From assembly GCA_030058085.1 (NCBI GenBank), contig JASGTU010000171.1, positions 1 to 41,159 of the forward strand: a DNA stretch of 41,159 nucleotides. The letters run 5' to 3'. This document shows positions 1-9,911 of this stretch, piece after piece (the stretch's first letter is position 1; the number at the start of each line of letters is the position of its first letter). The position numbers and the translations under genes are program-made. The stretch comes from Chloroflexota bacterium (GTDB taxonomy: Bacteria > Chloroflexota > Anaerolineae > Caldilineales > Caldilineaceae). The notes beneath the pieces are model-generated. The model had not been told where the DNA came from. It made no database searches and was given only the letters and a program-made list of their open reading frames with translations.

Positions 1-556
1 TGTCCGCCTGGGGCAGGATACGTACATAACGCCCGGCATCTAGATGTCCGTCGCCGCGCGGCTGCATGGCGAGTTGGTTCCATGCATCCCCGTAGATCAC
101 TGCAGGATCGACCCCATACTGAGCAGCAATCGACGCCAACGTCTCACCCCCCTCCACCCGGTGACAGATCATGCCCGAAGGCGGCGGAACCAGCGCATCC
201 CCAATCACGAGCGGTTGATCCATCTGGAAATCCGGACGAACTACACACGGCATTTCCTGCAGATCAACGCCGATCTCAAGCGACACCGACCAGAGCGTGT
301 CCTCCTCCTTTACGACGTATATGTCAGCCTCAGCGCTGTGCACCTCGCCTGCTGACATGCCGTCTGGCGTAGGCGTAGGCAGCAAACTCACAGGCGGCAT
401 GGGGGTTGGCGTCGCGACATCGTCCGGCTCCACAACAGGAACCTGCGCCAGGACAGGCAGCCCGCTTCGCAGCCAACTCATCGCCACAATGAAATAGACC
501 GCCAGAAAATATCGCAGCGCCTTCATGCGCCGATCCCCGCTGCCCCGTCGAGACAT
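1..556 (-). CDS. Exported LysM-domain protein (3' end outside window)
   Basis: An open frame starts at 556 and runs off the left edge, giving 185 residues. The N-terminus has a basic stretch and a hydrophobic segment (about residues 11-37, ending near LAQ) that looks like a signal peptide. A Pro/Thr-rich linker follows. Two LysM-like units are visible: one starting YVVKEEDTLWSVS (about residue 80) and a better one starting CHRVEGGETLASIAAQYGV (about residue 130). LysM modules bind GlcNAc-containing glycans such as peptidoglycan. Such proteins often carry an M23 peptidase or other hydrolase domain further on, but that part is not in the window. The gene begins 19 bp after the upstream GT39/PA14/NHL gene on the same strand, so it is probably the distal gene of that operon. 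An AGGAGAGG sequence lies 13 nt before the ATG at 556; a second in-frame ATG at 526 gives a more typical signal peptide. Confidence 0.85.
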   Translation of the reverse strand, partial: MSRRGSGDRRMKALRYFLAVYFIVAMSWLRSGLPVLAQVPVVEPDDVATPTPMPPVSLLPTPTPDGMSAGEVHSAEADIYVVKEEDTLWSVSLEIGVDLQEMPCVVRPDFQMDQPLVIGDALVPPPSGMICHRVEGGETLASIAAQYGVDPAVIYGDAWNQLAMQPRGDGHLDAGRYVRILPQAD

Positions 557-575
557 GCACTGCACCAGACCTCTC

Positions 576-3500
576 CTAGTCACCGGCTGTCGGGCTAACG
601 CCTATCGCAAGGCGCAAGACGCGACCGCCGTCGACATCGGTCACCCACACATTGTCTGCCGCGTCCACCGCAATGCCTACCGGTTTGACCAGTGACCCGT
701 CTGCCGGCGTCAAGGAGTAGGTTATGACGCGCTCTCCCCCTGCAGCAACCTGCGCGACGGTCCCCAGTTCCGGTTCTGTCAAGTAGAGACCCCCACTCGC
801 GCCAATCGCCAGGTGAGGGCTGTCTCGTGTGTTCGCCTCCGCGATGTCCCATGAGCGCAGGCGCATGCCATCCGCGCTGTATGCCGTCAGCTTATACACG
901 CCGGCGTCAACCGTCCAGATGGACCCGTCCGATAGGCGAGCCGCGTCGACAGGCTGCGCCTCGCCAGCCGCAGACAAGTCGCGGCGCACCAGAAGCGAGC
1001 GAATCAAGGCGCCGTCCGCCGCGAAGCCAGCCACTACCCCGCCCGACGTATCCGCCAGCCAGATCAAACCTTCGCCATCCACATGAATCCCGCGCGCCCG
1101 GCTGGCGTGCATCGCGTCGATTGCCAGGTCCTGCACGAAAACGAGGTCGCTGTCAAACAGGCTGACGCGGCCTGCCCCCGCGTCCAACACATAGAGATTA
1201 CCACTTCTGTCTATTGCGACGTCAAATGGTTCGTCAAACGGCTCGCCACCGCGACTCAACTCCATCCGCGCCCCGTCTGCCGCATCGATCACCGCCACCA
1301 TTCCAGCATCCGGCAACGCTACAATTACGTCCCTGTCCTCTGTGACGGCAATCCCAGCCGGACGGTCAAGGTCCGAGGCGATCACATCTACCGCCGTGGA
1401 TTCCGCCGGCGGGGTGATAATTCCTGGCCCTTTCGGTTTCTCACTCGGCCAAAGATCGGCCAGGAGCGGCAATGTAACCGAAGAGTAATCGCCCTGCGGC
1501 GGGAACAAGACCTGCTTTGGGATGATCTGCCGACCTGTCCCGGTTGGCGGGGTCCAGGTAACTGCTATGCGCGTGTGATCGGTCCGGTCAGCATAACGAA
1601 TGCGGATATCATGCAGCCCCTCCGCCAAATCGGCTTGGCCCTGCCCGTACTCTCCGGCGCCTCCGCTGCGTGCCACTTCCACCTCGTCAATAAACAGGAC
1701 CGACTCATCGACCGATGTCAGTCCAAAGTCATATGGACCCGAGACGGGGATCGCGATCTTGCCTGTCCACTCAACCGTATAGGGGCGGTTCAATGGCGGA
1801 ATGTGGAAATACATCTCGAAGCGAGTGTCAATCTTCGCAAGCGCTGCGCTGCCAGACCACTCGCCGTTCTGGAAGTATCGCCCGAGCAGGCCGTTGTTTG
1901 TCACAGGAGATGTGTAGACAACGTGGGCTGGCAGGGTCTCGGTTTCACGGTCGGGCGTTCGCCACATCAGCCGTACCGGTCCCTCACCGCTGCGCGCCGT
2001 GACGCGCATGGTGTGGTTGCCGCGCGGCAGGATGAGAGCTGATGCCGCTTCCCGAGGGCCGTCACCATCCAGAGAAAGCACCAGATTCTCGTTGATGAAC
2101 AGCTCGGCTTCGGCGGGTGCTGTCAGCCCGAACTGGTACGGTCCAAAGGTCTCCGCAGTCAGCACCCCGCGCCACTCTACGTTGAAGGGATGTGGCAGCG
2201 GCGCATCGTTCGGCCAATTGAATTCGATAGTCTTGTCATGGCGATCAACTGTCTGCGAGCCCAACACCTCGCTGTCGTCAACATAGCGCGCCTCCCAGCC
2301 CTGGATTGCCGCCAACTGCTCGGCCGGCACGTCCACATAATAGACGACCGCCGGGCTGCCGAATGGTGCAGTCAGTTCCTCGCGGTGGGCGTTCGGGTAG
2401 AGTGCGACCGCGTCTTCGTACAAATGCCTGCGTTCTGCATCCAGAATAAGCGCTAGGTTCGCATCCGCCGGCATCACCAGGGGTAAGGCGGCAGTCGTAC
2501 TGAGACGTTTGTATCGCGCTTGGTTGCGCGTCAGAAAGCGTACGGTCGGGTGTTGATCGAAGAGCGAGATAACATAGGCATGTGTCTCCGGCCCCAGCGA
2601 GTTCAAAATGTTGGCTGTGAGCGTCTCCGGCGTGGAATGTGCGTTCCACGAAGCAAAGTCCATTGCCTGGCGCCGAAAATAGGTATCCACATTCAGACAC
2701 GAGACAACGAGCATCAGGACAGCTAGGCCCGCTAACACCGCATTGGGGTAATACCGCCCTCCGCCGCTTGTCCACTCCCGCATCAAGGCGTCGAGCGGCG
2801 CGACAGCCAAGAGCAGGGCCGCCGGCATAGCCCCAATCGAGCGCAGAGACTGCGGAGCTTCGAAGTCGAGCGAGAGCACGCCCCCCATCAGCGAAATAAG
2901 CAACCACGTGGGCAGGAACAAATAGACTGGCTGGCGCCAACGAACCAATGCCAGCGCCACACCGGCTACGAAAAGCGCGCCGGTCACCGGGTCGAGCATC
3001 GGTTCACCGGGCAGGTTGTGTCGCCCGTTCGGATCTCCCCGGACGTTGAACATCAGCAGGTGTTTGCGCAGGTTCGCGCCGAGGGCGGGCAGACGTTCCC
3101 CCGCTTCCTTGTTGGAGAAAAGTGAGGTTCCTTGTACGCGCGCAAAATAGCTCTCCGGTCGCTCCAAGGCGAACGTCAGCACTGGTGCAACGACAATTAC
3201 TGCGCACGTCACAAGCACAGCCGGACCTAACGCAGCGTATAAGCGAGATCGGCAGAAAGCGTAGATGCTGCTGAGCCTATCCGAAAGCCCGTCTGCAACG
3301 CCGGCGTCTTGCCCTGTCCGAGTTTGCCTCCATGCTTTCCAGGCCTGTAGCACAAGGAGCGCCGCCAACAGCAATCCGACCGCGGCGACAAAGAGATGAA
3401 AGGCAGGGTAGAAGCACAGCCCGAATCCTATCGATAGGCCGGCCAGGGCGAAATCGGACGGATGGTTGCGACGGAAAGCGCGCAGGAGAAATGCGACCGC

Positions 3501-4325
3501 AAGCAGTTCAAACAGCGGCGTACTGATGTTGTACATGCCCAGACGGCTGAACGTGATCGACCAGCGCGCCACGGCGAACAGCGCCGCAGCCAACAGAGCC
3601 GCCTTCGCGCCATACAGCTCGCGCGCCGCCAAATAGGCCGCTATGACCGTCGCGATCCCCATCGCCGCGCTCACTAGCCGGATCGAGTGCGCGCTGACGC
3701 CGAACGCCTCAAATGCAGCCACGATCAGGTAGAGGTAGTGCCCGGAGGCGTTGACACCGTCGGTATAGACCGGCTGGTACTGCGGCTCGTTGGCTACCCG
3801 CAGCGCCTCCAGCCCGTTAGCCGCCTCATCGTACCAAAGGCCAAAGGGCAGATCGGAGAGGCGGTAAAGCCGCAACACCGCGCCCGCCACGAGGATGCCC
3901 GCCAGAATCGCCAGCGTTCGCCACATGCTGCGCGACCACGCTCTCGTCCGAGTCTGCTCTATACAGCACGCCGCCAGCGATCCGCCCAGCGTGACGACAA
4001 GGCTTACGCCGTAAAGTTGCCAGAAGCGAGCATCAGGAGCCGGCACATCCAGCATCTGCAATGCGCCAAAGCCAAGCGCGGCGGCGACAGCCAGTAGAAG
4101 CAGCAAGAGGCGAGCATCCCAACGTCGCCAGCCGGCGCGCCTCAGCGACTCTCCATGTGATCCACTCGGCAGTCGAAACGCCGCTGCAAAGCCTATTGCG
4201 CCCAGCAATAGCGCGCCCCCGCCGGCAATGCCCGCGCCGCGCCTGATCGCGAACTGGCCTGCGATTGCCATCGCCAATAGGGCAGCTCCGACTAGAAACC
4301 TTCGGATGGTCGGTACGGATTTCAT
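576..4325 (-). CDS. GT39-family membrane glycosyltransferase with two PA14 domains and a C-terminal NHL region
   Basis: The 1249-residue protein has an N-terminal half with many hydrophobic segments. It carries the GT39/ArnT-type acidic pair in the first external loop (LWYDEAANG, D166-E167), expected to act on a polyprenyl-phosphate-linked sugar. Around residues 690-780 and 790-900 are two PA14-like beta domains, recognisable by the repeated GPYxFGLT...LFI(N/D) pattern and a trailing (V/I)xWxxP. From about residue 960 NHL-like repeats appear (PAGIAV, EPFDVAIDRSGNLYVLD, KPVGIAVDAADNVWVTD). PA14 domains commonly bind carbohydrate, so the tail may recognise the glycan product or acceptor outside the membrane; this is inference. 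It lies 92 bp after the Agl23-like gene and 19 bp before the LysM gene. No clear Shine-Dalgarno precedes the ATG. The acceptor and donor cannot be read from sequence. Confidence 0.88.
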   Translation of the reverse strand: MKSVPTIRRFLVGAALLAMAIAGQFAIRRGAGIAGGGALLLGAIGFAAAFRLPSGSHGESLRRAGWRRWDARLLLLLLAVAAALGFGALQMLDVPAPDARFWQLYGVSLVVTLGGSLAACCIEQTRTRAWSRSMWRTLAILAGILVAGAVLRLYRLSDLPFGLWYDEAANGLEALRVANEPQYQPVYTDGVNASGHYLYLIVAAFEAFGVSAHSIRLVSAAMGIATVIAAYLAARELYGAKAALLAAALFAVARWSITFSRLGMYNISTPLFELLAVAFLLRAFRRNHPSDFALAGLSIGFGLCFYPAFHLFVAAVGLLLAALLVLQAWKAWRQTRTGQDAGVADGLSDRLSSIYAFCRSRLYAALGPAVLVTCAVIVVAPVLTFALERPESYFARVQGTSLFSNKEAGERLPALGANLRKHLLMFNVRGDPNGRHNLPGEPMLDPVTGALFVAGVALALVRWRQPVYLFLPTWLLISLMGGVLSLDFEAPQSLRSIGAMPAALLLAVAPLDALMREWTSGGGRYYPNAVLAGLAVLMLVVSCLNVDTYFRRQAMDFASWNAHSTPETLTANILNSLGPETHAYVISLFDQHPTVRFLTRNQARYKRLSTTAALPLVMPADANLALILDAERRHLYEDAVALYPNAHREELTAPFGSPAVVYYVDVPAEQLAAIQGWEARYVDDSEVLGSQTVDRHDKTIEFNWPNDAPLPHPFNVEWRGVLTAETFGPYQFGLTAPAEAELFINENLVLSLDGDGPREAASALILPRGNHTMRVTARSGEGPVRLMWRTPDRETETLPAHVVYTSPVTNNGLLGRYFQNGEWSGSAALAKIDTRFEMYFHIPPLNRPYTVEWTGKIAIPVSGPYDFGLTSVDESVLFIDEVEVARSGGAGEYGQGQADLAEGLHDIRIRYADRTDHTRIAVTWTPPTGTGRQIIPKQVLFPPQGDYSSVTLPLLADLWPSEKPKGPGIITPPAESTAVDVIASDLDRPAGIAVTEDRDVIVALPDAGMVAVIDAADGARMELSRGGEPFDEPFDVAIDRSGNLYVLDAGAGRVSLFDSDLVFVQDLAIDAMHASRARGIHVDGEGLIWLADTSGGVVAGFAADGALIRSLLVRRDLSAAGEAQPVDAARLSDGSIWTVDAGVYKLTAYSADGMRLRSWDIAEANTRDSPHLAIGASGGLYLTEPELGTVAQVAAGGERVITYSLTPADGSLVKPVGIAVDAADNVWVTDVDGGRVLRLAIGVSPTAGD

Positions 4326-4417
4326 GAAGGTTTGCGTTTCAGGCGCAAGGTCGTCACCTGGCGGGCACGATCTTTGCGCCAGTGCGCTTCTCAGCAGTTC
4401 ACGCCCGAATTACCGCC

Positions 4418-7400
4418 TTAGGGCAGAAGCGGCATCACCATGATGCGATTGTTGTCGGCATCGGCGATGAGTAGAGTCGCCTGAGCCTCGTTGACTGCGA
4501 TCCCGTTCGGCAATCCAAAGCGGTCAGCTTCCGTGCCATAATCGCCGAAGGTCGCCTTCAACTGCCCCGCCCCATCGTAGACGATCACGCGGTACGACTC
4601 CGGATCAGTGATATATAGGTCCCCGTTTTCCGCCGCGGCGACATATGGTTTGTGGTAGATCTCTTTACTCTGCCAGCCCGGAACCGGCCACTCTGCAGAA
4701 GGCGCCAGCTCTGCATCCAGCTTTTGGATGCGCCGGTTCCAGTTGTCCGCCACATAGACCGCTCCGCTTGCCCGGTCGACCGAAACGGATGTCGGTTCTT
4801 CAAAGCGTCCCAGAATCACCCCGCCGCCGCCGACCTGGCTCACCACGTCGCCCGTAGGCGTGAAGCGCAGAATGCGCTTATTGCCGGTATCGGCGACCAG
4901 GACGTTTCCGGCTGCGTCTATCGCCAACCCACGCGGGCCGAACATGGCATAAGGATCGCCTAGCTCGCCGTCTGTGGTGTTGAAATGGCCCCATTTACGC
5001 AAGAAGTCGCCCCCGGCATTGAAGACCTGTATTCGTCCGTTCCAGGTATCGGCCACATAGATGTCGCCGGATTCGTCCACAGCCACGCCCCACGGCTCAT
5101 TGAACTGCCCGTCACCCAGTTCAAGCGGGCCGCCGCCGTCCGGGTCGACACAGCCGCCGGCCTCTCCTTCACCCAGGCGGCACAGGCCGCCGAAGGAAAG
5201 CACAAACTGCCCATCTGCCCCGATCACCACGATACGATGGTTGCCCGAGTCCGCTATGACCGTAGTGCCGTCAGGCCCGGACGCAACCGCACGCGGCCTC
5301 ACGAGCGGCAGCTCGTCATAGGTTGCGTCATAGAGCGCTAAGGCAGTGAGCGGGATTTCCTTCTCGATCAGTTGCGCCTGCAGGCCGGACCCGCTCGTCG
5401 CCGTCGGTACTGCGCCTAGGTCCCAGATCTCCGATGCGATATCGCGTCGCACGTGCATCTCAAAGTCCGACCGGGTAGGCCACTGGGTCAGGTCGCGCGG
5501 CTTGCTCGGATCCTCATTGTCCGCATAGCGGCGGTAAAACACGATATCCGCAATGCGCTTCATCTGGGCCGGATCGCGCAAGGCGCCGGCGAATCGATCC
5601 CACGTGAGGTTAAAGTAACCTTGATCCGGCCACCAAATGCGCCGGTAGGTCCGCTTCACATAGTCGCGCGCCACGTACGGCCGCACTTTCTCATAGTTCG
5701 CCGGGCCGACGATGATCACCGGAGCGGTCATCACATCACTCGTGGGGTTATTGCCGTAGAAGCGACTATTGGGGTACAGGCGCATGTACCAGCTCATGGG
5801 CCAGGAGCTTTCGTCGTCGTAAGCCACAACGACGTTACGTTCGCCGGCAGTGCGCTCGCTGATCAGGTCAATTTCGCGAAGGGCGCGCTTAATATCGGGC
5901 GATCCGTGCGCATAAACCAGGTACTCGGTCGCCATGTCGAAATTCACGTAGTTTAACAAATACGTGAAGCGAATAGTCAGAAGAAACAAAGGAGCCACGA
6001 CGCCCATGCTCGCCAAGATCGCCGTCTGTCTCCTACCTACCTGTTGCGCCAGTCGCACGGCTACATACACGAGTCCCGCGAAGACAAGCGCGGCGACTAT
6101 CCACTGCATCGTCGCCGCGACGCCCGCCAGCGTCCGGTCCTGAAATGGAGCCATTCGCAAGAGTGTGAAGACAAGATAGAGCAGAGCCGGCGTCAGAGCG
6201 ATGAGCCATGTCGCCCCCGCACGTCGCACAGCCGGGCAGTCAATCTGATTGATCAAGCGACCGAACCACCAGCCGCCCACGACGCCCATCGGCAGCGCCA
6301 TATGCGTCAAAAGCCACGGCATCTTCTCGCCGGCTATCGTATACGCCATCCAACTCCCGACAATCCACCAAACTCCGTAAACGGCAAACGTCGCGCGGTT
6401 CACACGCAGCAGCTCGGCCCGCGCATCGTCGCCCGCCGCTTCGCCGGCGACGTTAACCGGCAAGTCTTTGGTCGAGACAGGGTCCCAATGTCCATCAACG
6501 CCGGCGCGCCGCAGAATGACAATCGTCCCCCCCACCGCCAGCAACATAGGCAGGAACTCGTACAAGGCGCTCAACATAAAATAGTAATACCAGGGCTGCC
6601 CGCCGCGAGCCACCTCCTGTTGCGCCAGCCAATAGCCCAAGCTGCCGACCACGCCCGTAGCAAGGCCGTTACGCGTGTTGGTGAAGAACGTGGTAAAGAA
6701 TAGAACAGCCGTCAACCAGAACGCGCCCATCGCCCCCAGCCATTCGCGCCATGTCAGCCCATCAGGCATGCGTTCTTGTGAACGCATCCCGAACCAGTAA
6801 TACGCCACGACGACGCCGGCCAATGTCACGAACAGCACGAGGCCTGCCGAACGCAGTAGGTCCGTGTTCGTGACATAAGCCATCGGGTCCCAACCCAAAG
6901 CCGCATGGCCGAACGGCGCGGTGAAGGGCATGATCAAGGTGAGCATCAGAACAGCCAGGTCTGCGGCGCGACTGCTGCGCAGCTTACCCCATGCCTCATC
7001 GCGCAGCCACATGACGAGCAGCGCCAGCGACGCAATGGCGCCAATGCCCGCTACGACAAGGCTATACGTTATCTGCCCCGACTCAAACAACCAAAAGGCC
7101 GCGCCTGCGGCGAAAAGAAGAGGAGCAACAGCGACAAAGAAACGGGGGCCGATTACGCGCCAAATAGCCAAGCCGGCAAAGAAAGCGCCGATGAGCGCGC
7201 CAGCCATGAATGCGTTCTCTTTGGCAACAAAAGCCGGCGCCATCCCCAACAGCATCACGGCTAGCCAACGTCGTCGCTTTCCTAGCTCCGCCTCCAAATA
7301 GCGAAACGCGCCGTAGCTCCACACCATCACGAACAGGGCGATATAGATGTCATTGCGGATGTAGCGGCTGTGAAAGAGTAGGCTGGGGCTGACCGACAGC

Positions 7401-7846
7401 ATGACGCCTGCCGCAAGTGCTCCGATCCGCCCGAGGTATCGACGATAGGGGTACGCCATCCAGACCACGCCGATGCCGGCGAGCGCCGGTGCGATGCGAG
7501 CCGTCGTATCGCTGTCCCCGAAGAGGAAATAGAGCAGCGCGTTGATGTGAAACAGCAGCGGGCCATGCATCATCGGGTTATGTTCGTAATTGCCCGCATC
7601 GTACAGGTAATACGAGTAGAGCGCATGCAGGCTTTCATCATGGCTCATCGCCCGCACGCCCAAATCATAGAACCGGGCTACGGCCGAGACGACGAGAAGC
7701 AAGGCCCATGCCGCTGTTTCCCAGTTAACAGAAACCAAGGCACTGACCGGCTTGTCCAGCCAACGATTTGGCGCGCGCTCCTCCACGACAGACTCCGTCG
7801 CCGCGTCGCCGATTCCGATGTCCTTCTGCTCTATCGTCAGATCCAT
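4418..7846 (-). CDS. Agl23-like (TIGR03663-type) polytopic membrane protein with C-terminal NHL propeller
   Basis: The 1142-residue protein matches what I know of the 'flippase activity-associated Agl23' family. After the first membrane helix comes AMSHDESLHALYSYY (D70-E71), then YEHNPMMHGPLLFHINALLYFLFG and a segment ending FHSRYIRNDIYIA. These resemble GT39-type loops of archaeal and Chloroflexota proteins linked to N-glycan assembly. About twelve hydrophobic segments occupy the first ~640 residues. An external domain follows, and from about residue 855 come NHL repeats (FNEPWGVAVDESGDIYVADTWN, GPRGLAIDAAGNVLVADTGN, EPTSVSVDRASGAVYVADNWN), enough for a near-complete beta-propeller. GTGAGG precedes the ATG with good spacing. 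It sits 69 bp after a GT39-like gene in the same run. The role in lipid-linked glycan synthesis or translocation is inferred from family and neighbours; the NHL fusion is noteworthy. Confidence 0.88.
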   Translation of the reverse strand: MDLTIEQKDIGIGDAATESVVEERAPNRWLDKPVSALVSVNWETAAWALLLVVSAVARFYDLGVRAMSHDESLHALYSYYLYDAGNYEHNPMMHGPLLFHINALLYFLFGDSDTTARIAPALAGIGVVWMAYPYRRYLGRIGALAAGVMLSVSPSLLFHSRYIRNDIYIALFVMVWSYGAFRYLEAELGKRRRWLAVMLLGMAPAFVAKENAFMAGALIGAFFAGLAIWRVIGPRFFVAVAPLLFAAGAAFWLFESGQITYSLVVAGIGAIASLALLVMWLRDEAWGKLRSSRAADLAVLMLTLIMPFTAPFGHAALGWDPMAYVTNTDLLRSAGLVLFVTLAGVVVAYYWFGMRSQERMPDGLTWREWLGAMGAFWLTAVLFFTTFFTNTRNGLATGVVGSLGYWLAQQEVARGGQPWYYYFMLSALYEFLPMLLAVGGTIVILRRAGVDGHWDPVSTKDLPVNVAGEAAGDDARAELLRVNRATFAVYGVWWIVGSWMAYTIAGEKMPWLLTHMALPMGVVGGWWFGRLINQIDCPAVRRAGATWLIALTPALLYLVFTLLRMAPFQDRTLAGVAATMQWIVAALVFAGLVYVAVRLAQQVGRRQTAILASMGVVAPLFLLTIRFTYLLNYVNFDMATEYLVYAHGSPDIKRALREIDLISERTAGERNVVVAYDDESSWPMSWYMRLYPNSRFYGNNPTSDVMTAPVIIVGPANYEKVRPYVARDYVKRTYRRIWWPDQGYFNLTWDRFAGALRDPAQMKRIADIVFYRRYADNEDPSKPRDLTQWPTRSDFEMHVRRDIASEIWDLGAVPTATSGSGLQAQLIEKEIPLTALALYDATYDELPLVRPRAVASGPDGTTVIADSGNHRIVVIGADGQFVLSFGGLCRLGEGEAGGCVDPDGGGPLELGDGQFNEPWGVAVDESGDIYVADTWNGRIQVFNAGGDFLRKWGHFNTTDGELGDPYAMFGPRGLAIDAAGNVLVADTGNKRILRFTPTGDVVSQVGGGGVILGRFEEPTSVSVDRASGAVYVADNWNRRIQKLDAELAPSAEWPVPGWQSKEIYHKPYVAAAENGDLYITDPESYRVIVYDGAGQLKATFGDYGTEADRFGLPNGIAVNEAQATLLIADADNNRIMVMPLLP

Positions 7847-7915
7847 TGCCTCACTCGCTGAAGATCGATTGCATTTCTGCCGGTTTCACCGGACCGCCGC
7901 CTCCGTCTACGCTCG

Positions 7916-9859
7916 CTAGTTCGTGCCCACGGAATACGCTTCGGCGCCGTCGCTCAGGACCCATAGGATGACGCGTTCCGCCTGGGGTGCAATGTCCGCA
8001 CGGCGTTGGTGCGCCCACCGCAACCACGGATACAGTGTCCTCGTCCAGAGGACGCTCAGCCGCGCAGCGGCCCCTGCCGCGGCGTCTTCCAGCATATCGC
8101 CCTCAGGTACCAAGTCCGCGGGCAGCCATATGACACGGTGCACGTAGTCGCTCCCGATATAGTCCTGAGCCGGTGCAGCGATGCCGGTAATGTCCGCCGC
8201 TTGTATCACCAACGGTGCAGGCGCCGCCGCCAACTCCTCAGCTTGCGGCGCCCGCCAGGTTAGCCGTCGCATGTGCCGTAGACTCCAGCCAAGCAAGGCA
8301 TTCCCGGGATTCGTCGGCTGGGCATGCTGCACAAATATCACAATCTCGTACGGATCGCCTGCGCGCTGTGCGCTGATTGTGTTGATATCCTGCACTAACT
8401 GACGCAACCCCTCGCCGCCCTTCTCGACGAAAAGACTGTCTCGTCTATCCGGAGCATGCCGGTAGTTAATCTGCCATGTGCTGCTGATCGTGCCCAACAA
8501 CGCCAGTGCGGCGATGCTAGCGGCTCCGATCCACGCCGCCTGACGCGGATCAGTCCATGCGCCATACAGCACAAGAAGCGCAAGACCGACTGCGGCTATG
8601 ACGGCGACGGCTTGCGCCAATACGGCGTCGAATGACGCGCTAGATGACATCGCAATGCCCCAGAAACTGCCCGACACTGCCAGCACTGTCAGGGTCAAGA
8701 ACATCGCCGAAGTCTCCTGGCTCCGTCCATAACGCGGCCAAAGGGCGATGAGTTCACTAAGCGCATGCGCCGCCCCGACGAGCAGGGGCAATACCAGGAC
8801 GATCAAGCTGAAAGGGCTGCGCCCCGGCGAAAGACAGAGCAAGACGCCCCATCCAAACCATAGCCACAAGAAAAGCGGCCATCTAGCGTCACGCGTCGCC
8901 GAACTCAAGCGCCGGCTTAGCGGCAGGTAGATCAACCCGCCGAGACCGAATAACGTGAGCAGCGGCTGATCGATTAGGAGCCGCGTTATGGGCCAGCCAA
9001 GAGGGTAGCCCCCACTCGCCGGCATGGTTGCCGCCGGCGCACCGATCGCGAAGACGCTTTCCAGCCACACGGTCAGGCTGCGGCTGACAAGTCCGACGCC
9101 GTCCAATTGCGTCAGCCCTGCTGTTGCGCCTGCTACGGCGCTCACCGTAAACAACAACAGGGCTTCCCTCCATCCGGCTGCGCTTCTGAATAGTGCGCGC
9201 CGGTTCATCAGCGCAAACGTCGCCAACAGAGGCAGGAAGCTCCAGGCCGTGGGACCGCTGACAAGGAACAATCCAGCGCTGACAGCCATCATTCGTTCCA
9301 CAATGACTGAACGCCTGTTCGTCAGTAGCCGGGCCGCCCCGGCGAGTAGCGCCATCGCCAACGCCGCGCTTAGCATCGCCCCATCCGCCAGGCGGCTCAG
9401 CGTCACCAGCCAGGGATCGAGTGCAATCAGCGCGCTGAGCGCCAGCGCAGCCGGACGGCCCATCAGCCCGCGCAGCCCCCAAGGCGCTAGGATCAACAAG
9501 GCGCCGGCTGCAGCAGCGACGCTTCGCGCCCAGCCATCGCCGTCGACGCCGGTCCAGAACAGCCACGTTTGCAGGCTGTGCCATAGTGGGCTCACAGGCG
9601 TCAGTTCGGCAGGGCCTGGCAGGTCCGTCGCCGTCTGCCAGGCGGCCCAGGCATTCCAAGCTTCGAGCGAATTAAGCGGCTTCTGCGCCAACGCGCCGAA
9701 ACGAAGAATAATCCCGGCTATGAAGGCGAACAAATATAGCGCTCGTTCAACGGTGAACCAGGCTTGACTGCTCCCGGTACCACCGTCCAGCGCCCATACC
9801 GGCTTTGGTGATGAAGACATCTCAATGTTCGTACCTGCCAAAGGCGGCATCCTCGTCAT
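7916..9859 (-). CDS. GT39-like polytopic membrane protein with altered acidic motif
   Basis: I place the start at the ATG at 9859 (MTRMPPLAGTNIEM), preceded by GAGG at good spacing and 52 bp after the DUF2298 stop, giving 647 residues. The open frame continues upstream to 10171, but that part overlaps the 3' end of the neighbouring gene and reads as non-protein-like sequence. The protein has a hydrophobic first helix near residues 38-55, then PLNSLEAWNAWAAW, where GT39 relatives normally have an Asp-Glu pair. Here the Asp position is Leu and only Glu remains. Around eleven further membrane segments follow, then an external C-terminal domain of about 180 residues. It could be an active transferase using a different acid, or a non-catalytic partner of the adjacent DUF2298 protein. 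Its position between DUF2298 and Agl23 genes supports a role in the same glycan system. Confidence 0.8.
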   Translation of the reverse strand: MTRMPPLAGTNIEMSSSPKPVWALDGGTGSSQAWFTVERALYLFAFIAGIILRFGALAQKPLNSLEAWNAWAAWQTATDLPGPAELTPVSPLWHSLQTWLFWTGVDGDGWARSVAAAAGALLILAPWGLRGLMGRPAALALSALIALDPWLVTLSRLADGAMLSAALAMALLAGAARLLTNRRSVIVERMMAVSAGLFLVSGPTAWSFLPLLATFALMNRRALFRSAAGWREALLLFTVSAVAGATAGLTQLDGVGLVSRSLTVWLESVFAIGAPAATMPASGGYPLGWPITRLLIDQPLLTLFGLGGLIYLPLSRRLSSATRDARWPLFLWLWFGWGVLLCLSPGRSPFSLIVLVLPLLVGAAHALSELIALWPRYGRSQETSAMFLTLTVLAVSGSFWGIAMSSSASFDAVLAQAVAVIAAVGLALLVLYGAWTDPRQAAWIGAASIAALALLGTISSTWQINYRHAPDRRDSLFVEKGGEGLRQLVQDINTISAQRAGDPYEIVIFVQHAQPTNPGNALLGWSLRHMRRLTWRAPQAEELAAAPAPLVIQAADITGIAAPAQDYIGSDYVHRVIWLPADLVPEGDMLEDAAAGAAARLSVLWTRTLYPWLRWAHQRRADIAPQAERVILWVLSDGAEAYSVGTN

Positions 9860-9911
9860 ATCTTGCCTCACAACCGATCGTGCTAACGCACGCACTGGCG
9901 TGATCGATGGT

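Noticed and set aside
1083-2042. Plus-strand open frame of 319 codons
   Set aside because: Antisense to the PA14/NHL gene, rich in Arg/His/Cys with no family resemblance; a GC-rich shadow frame.
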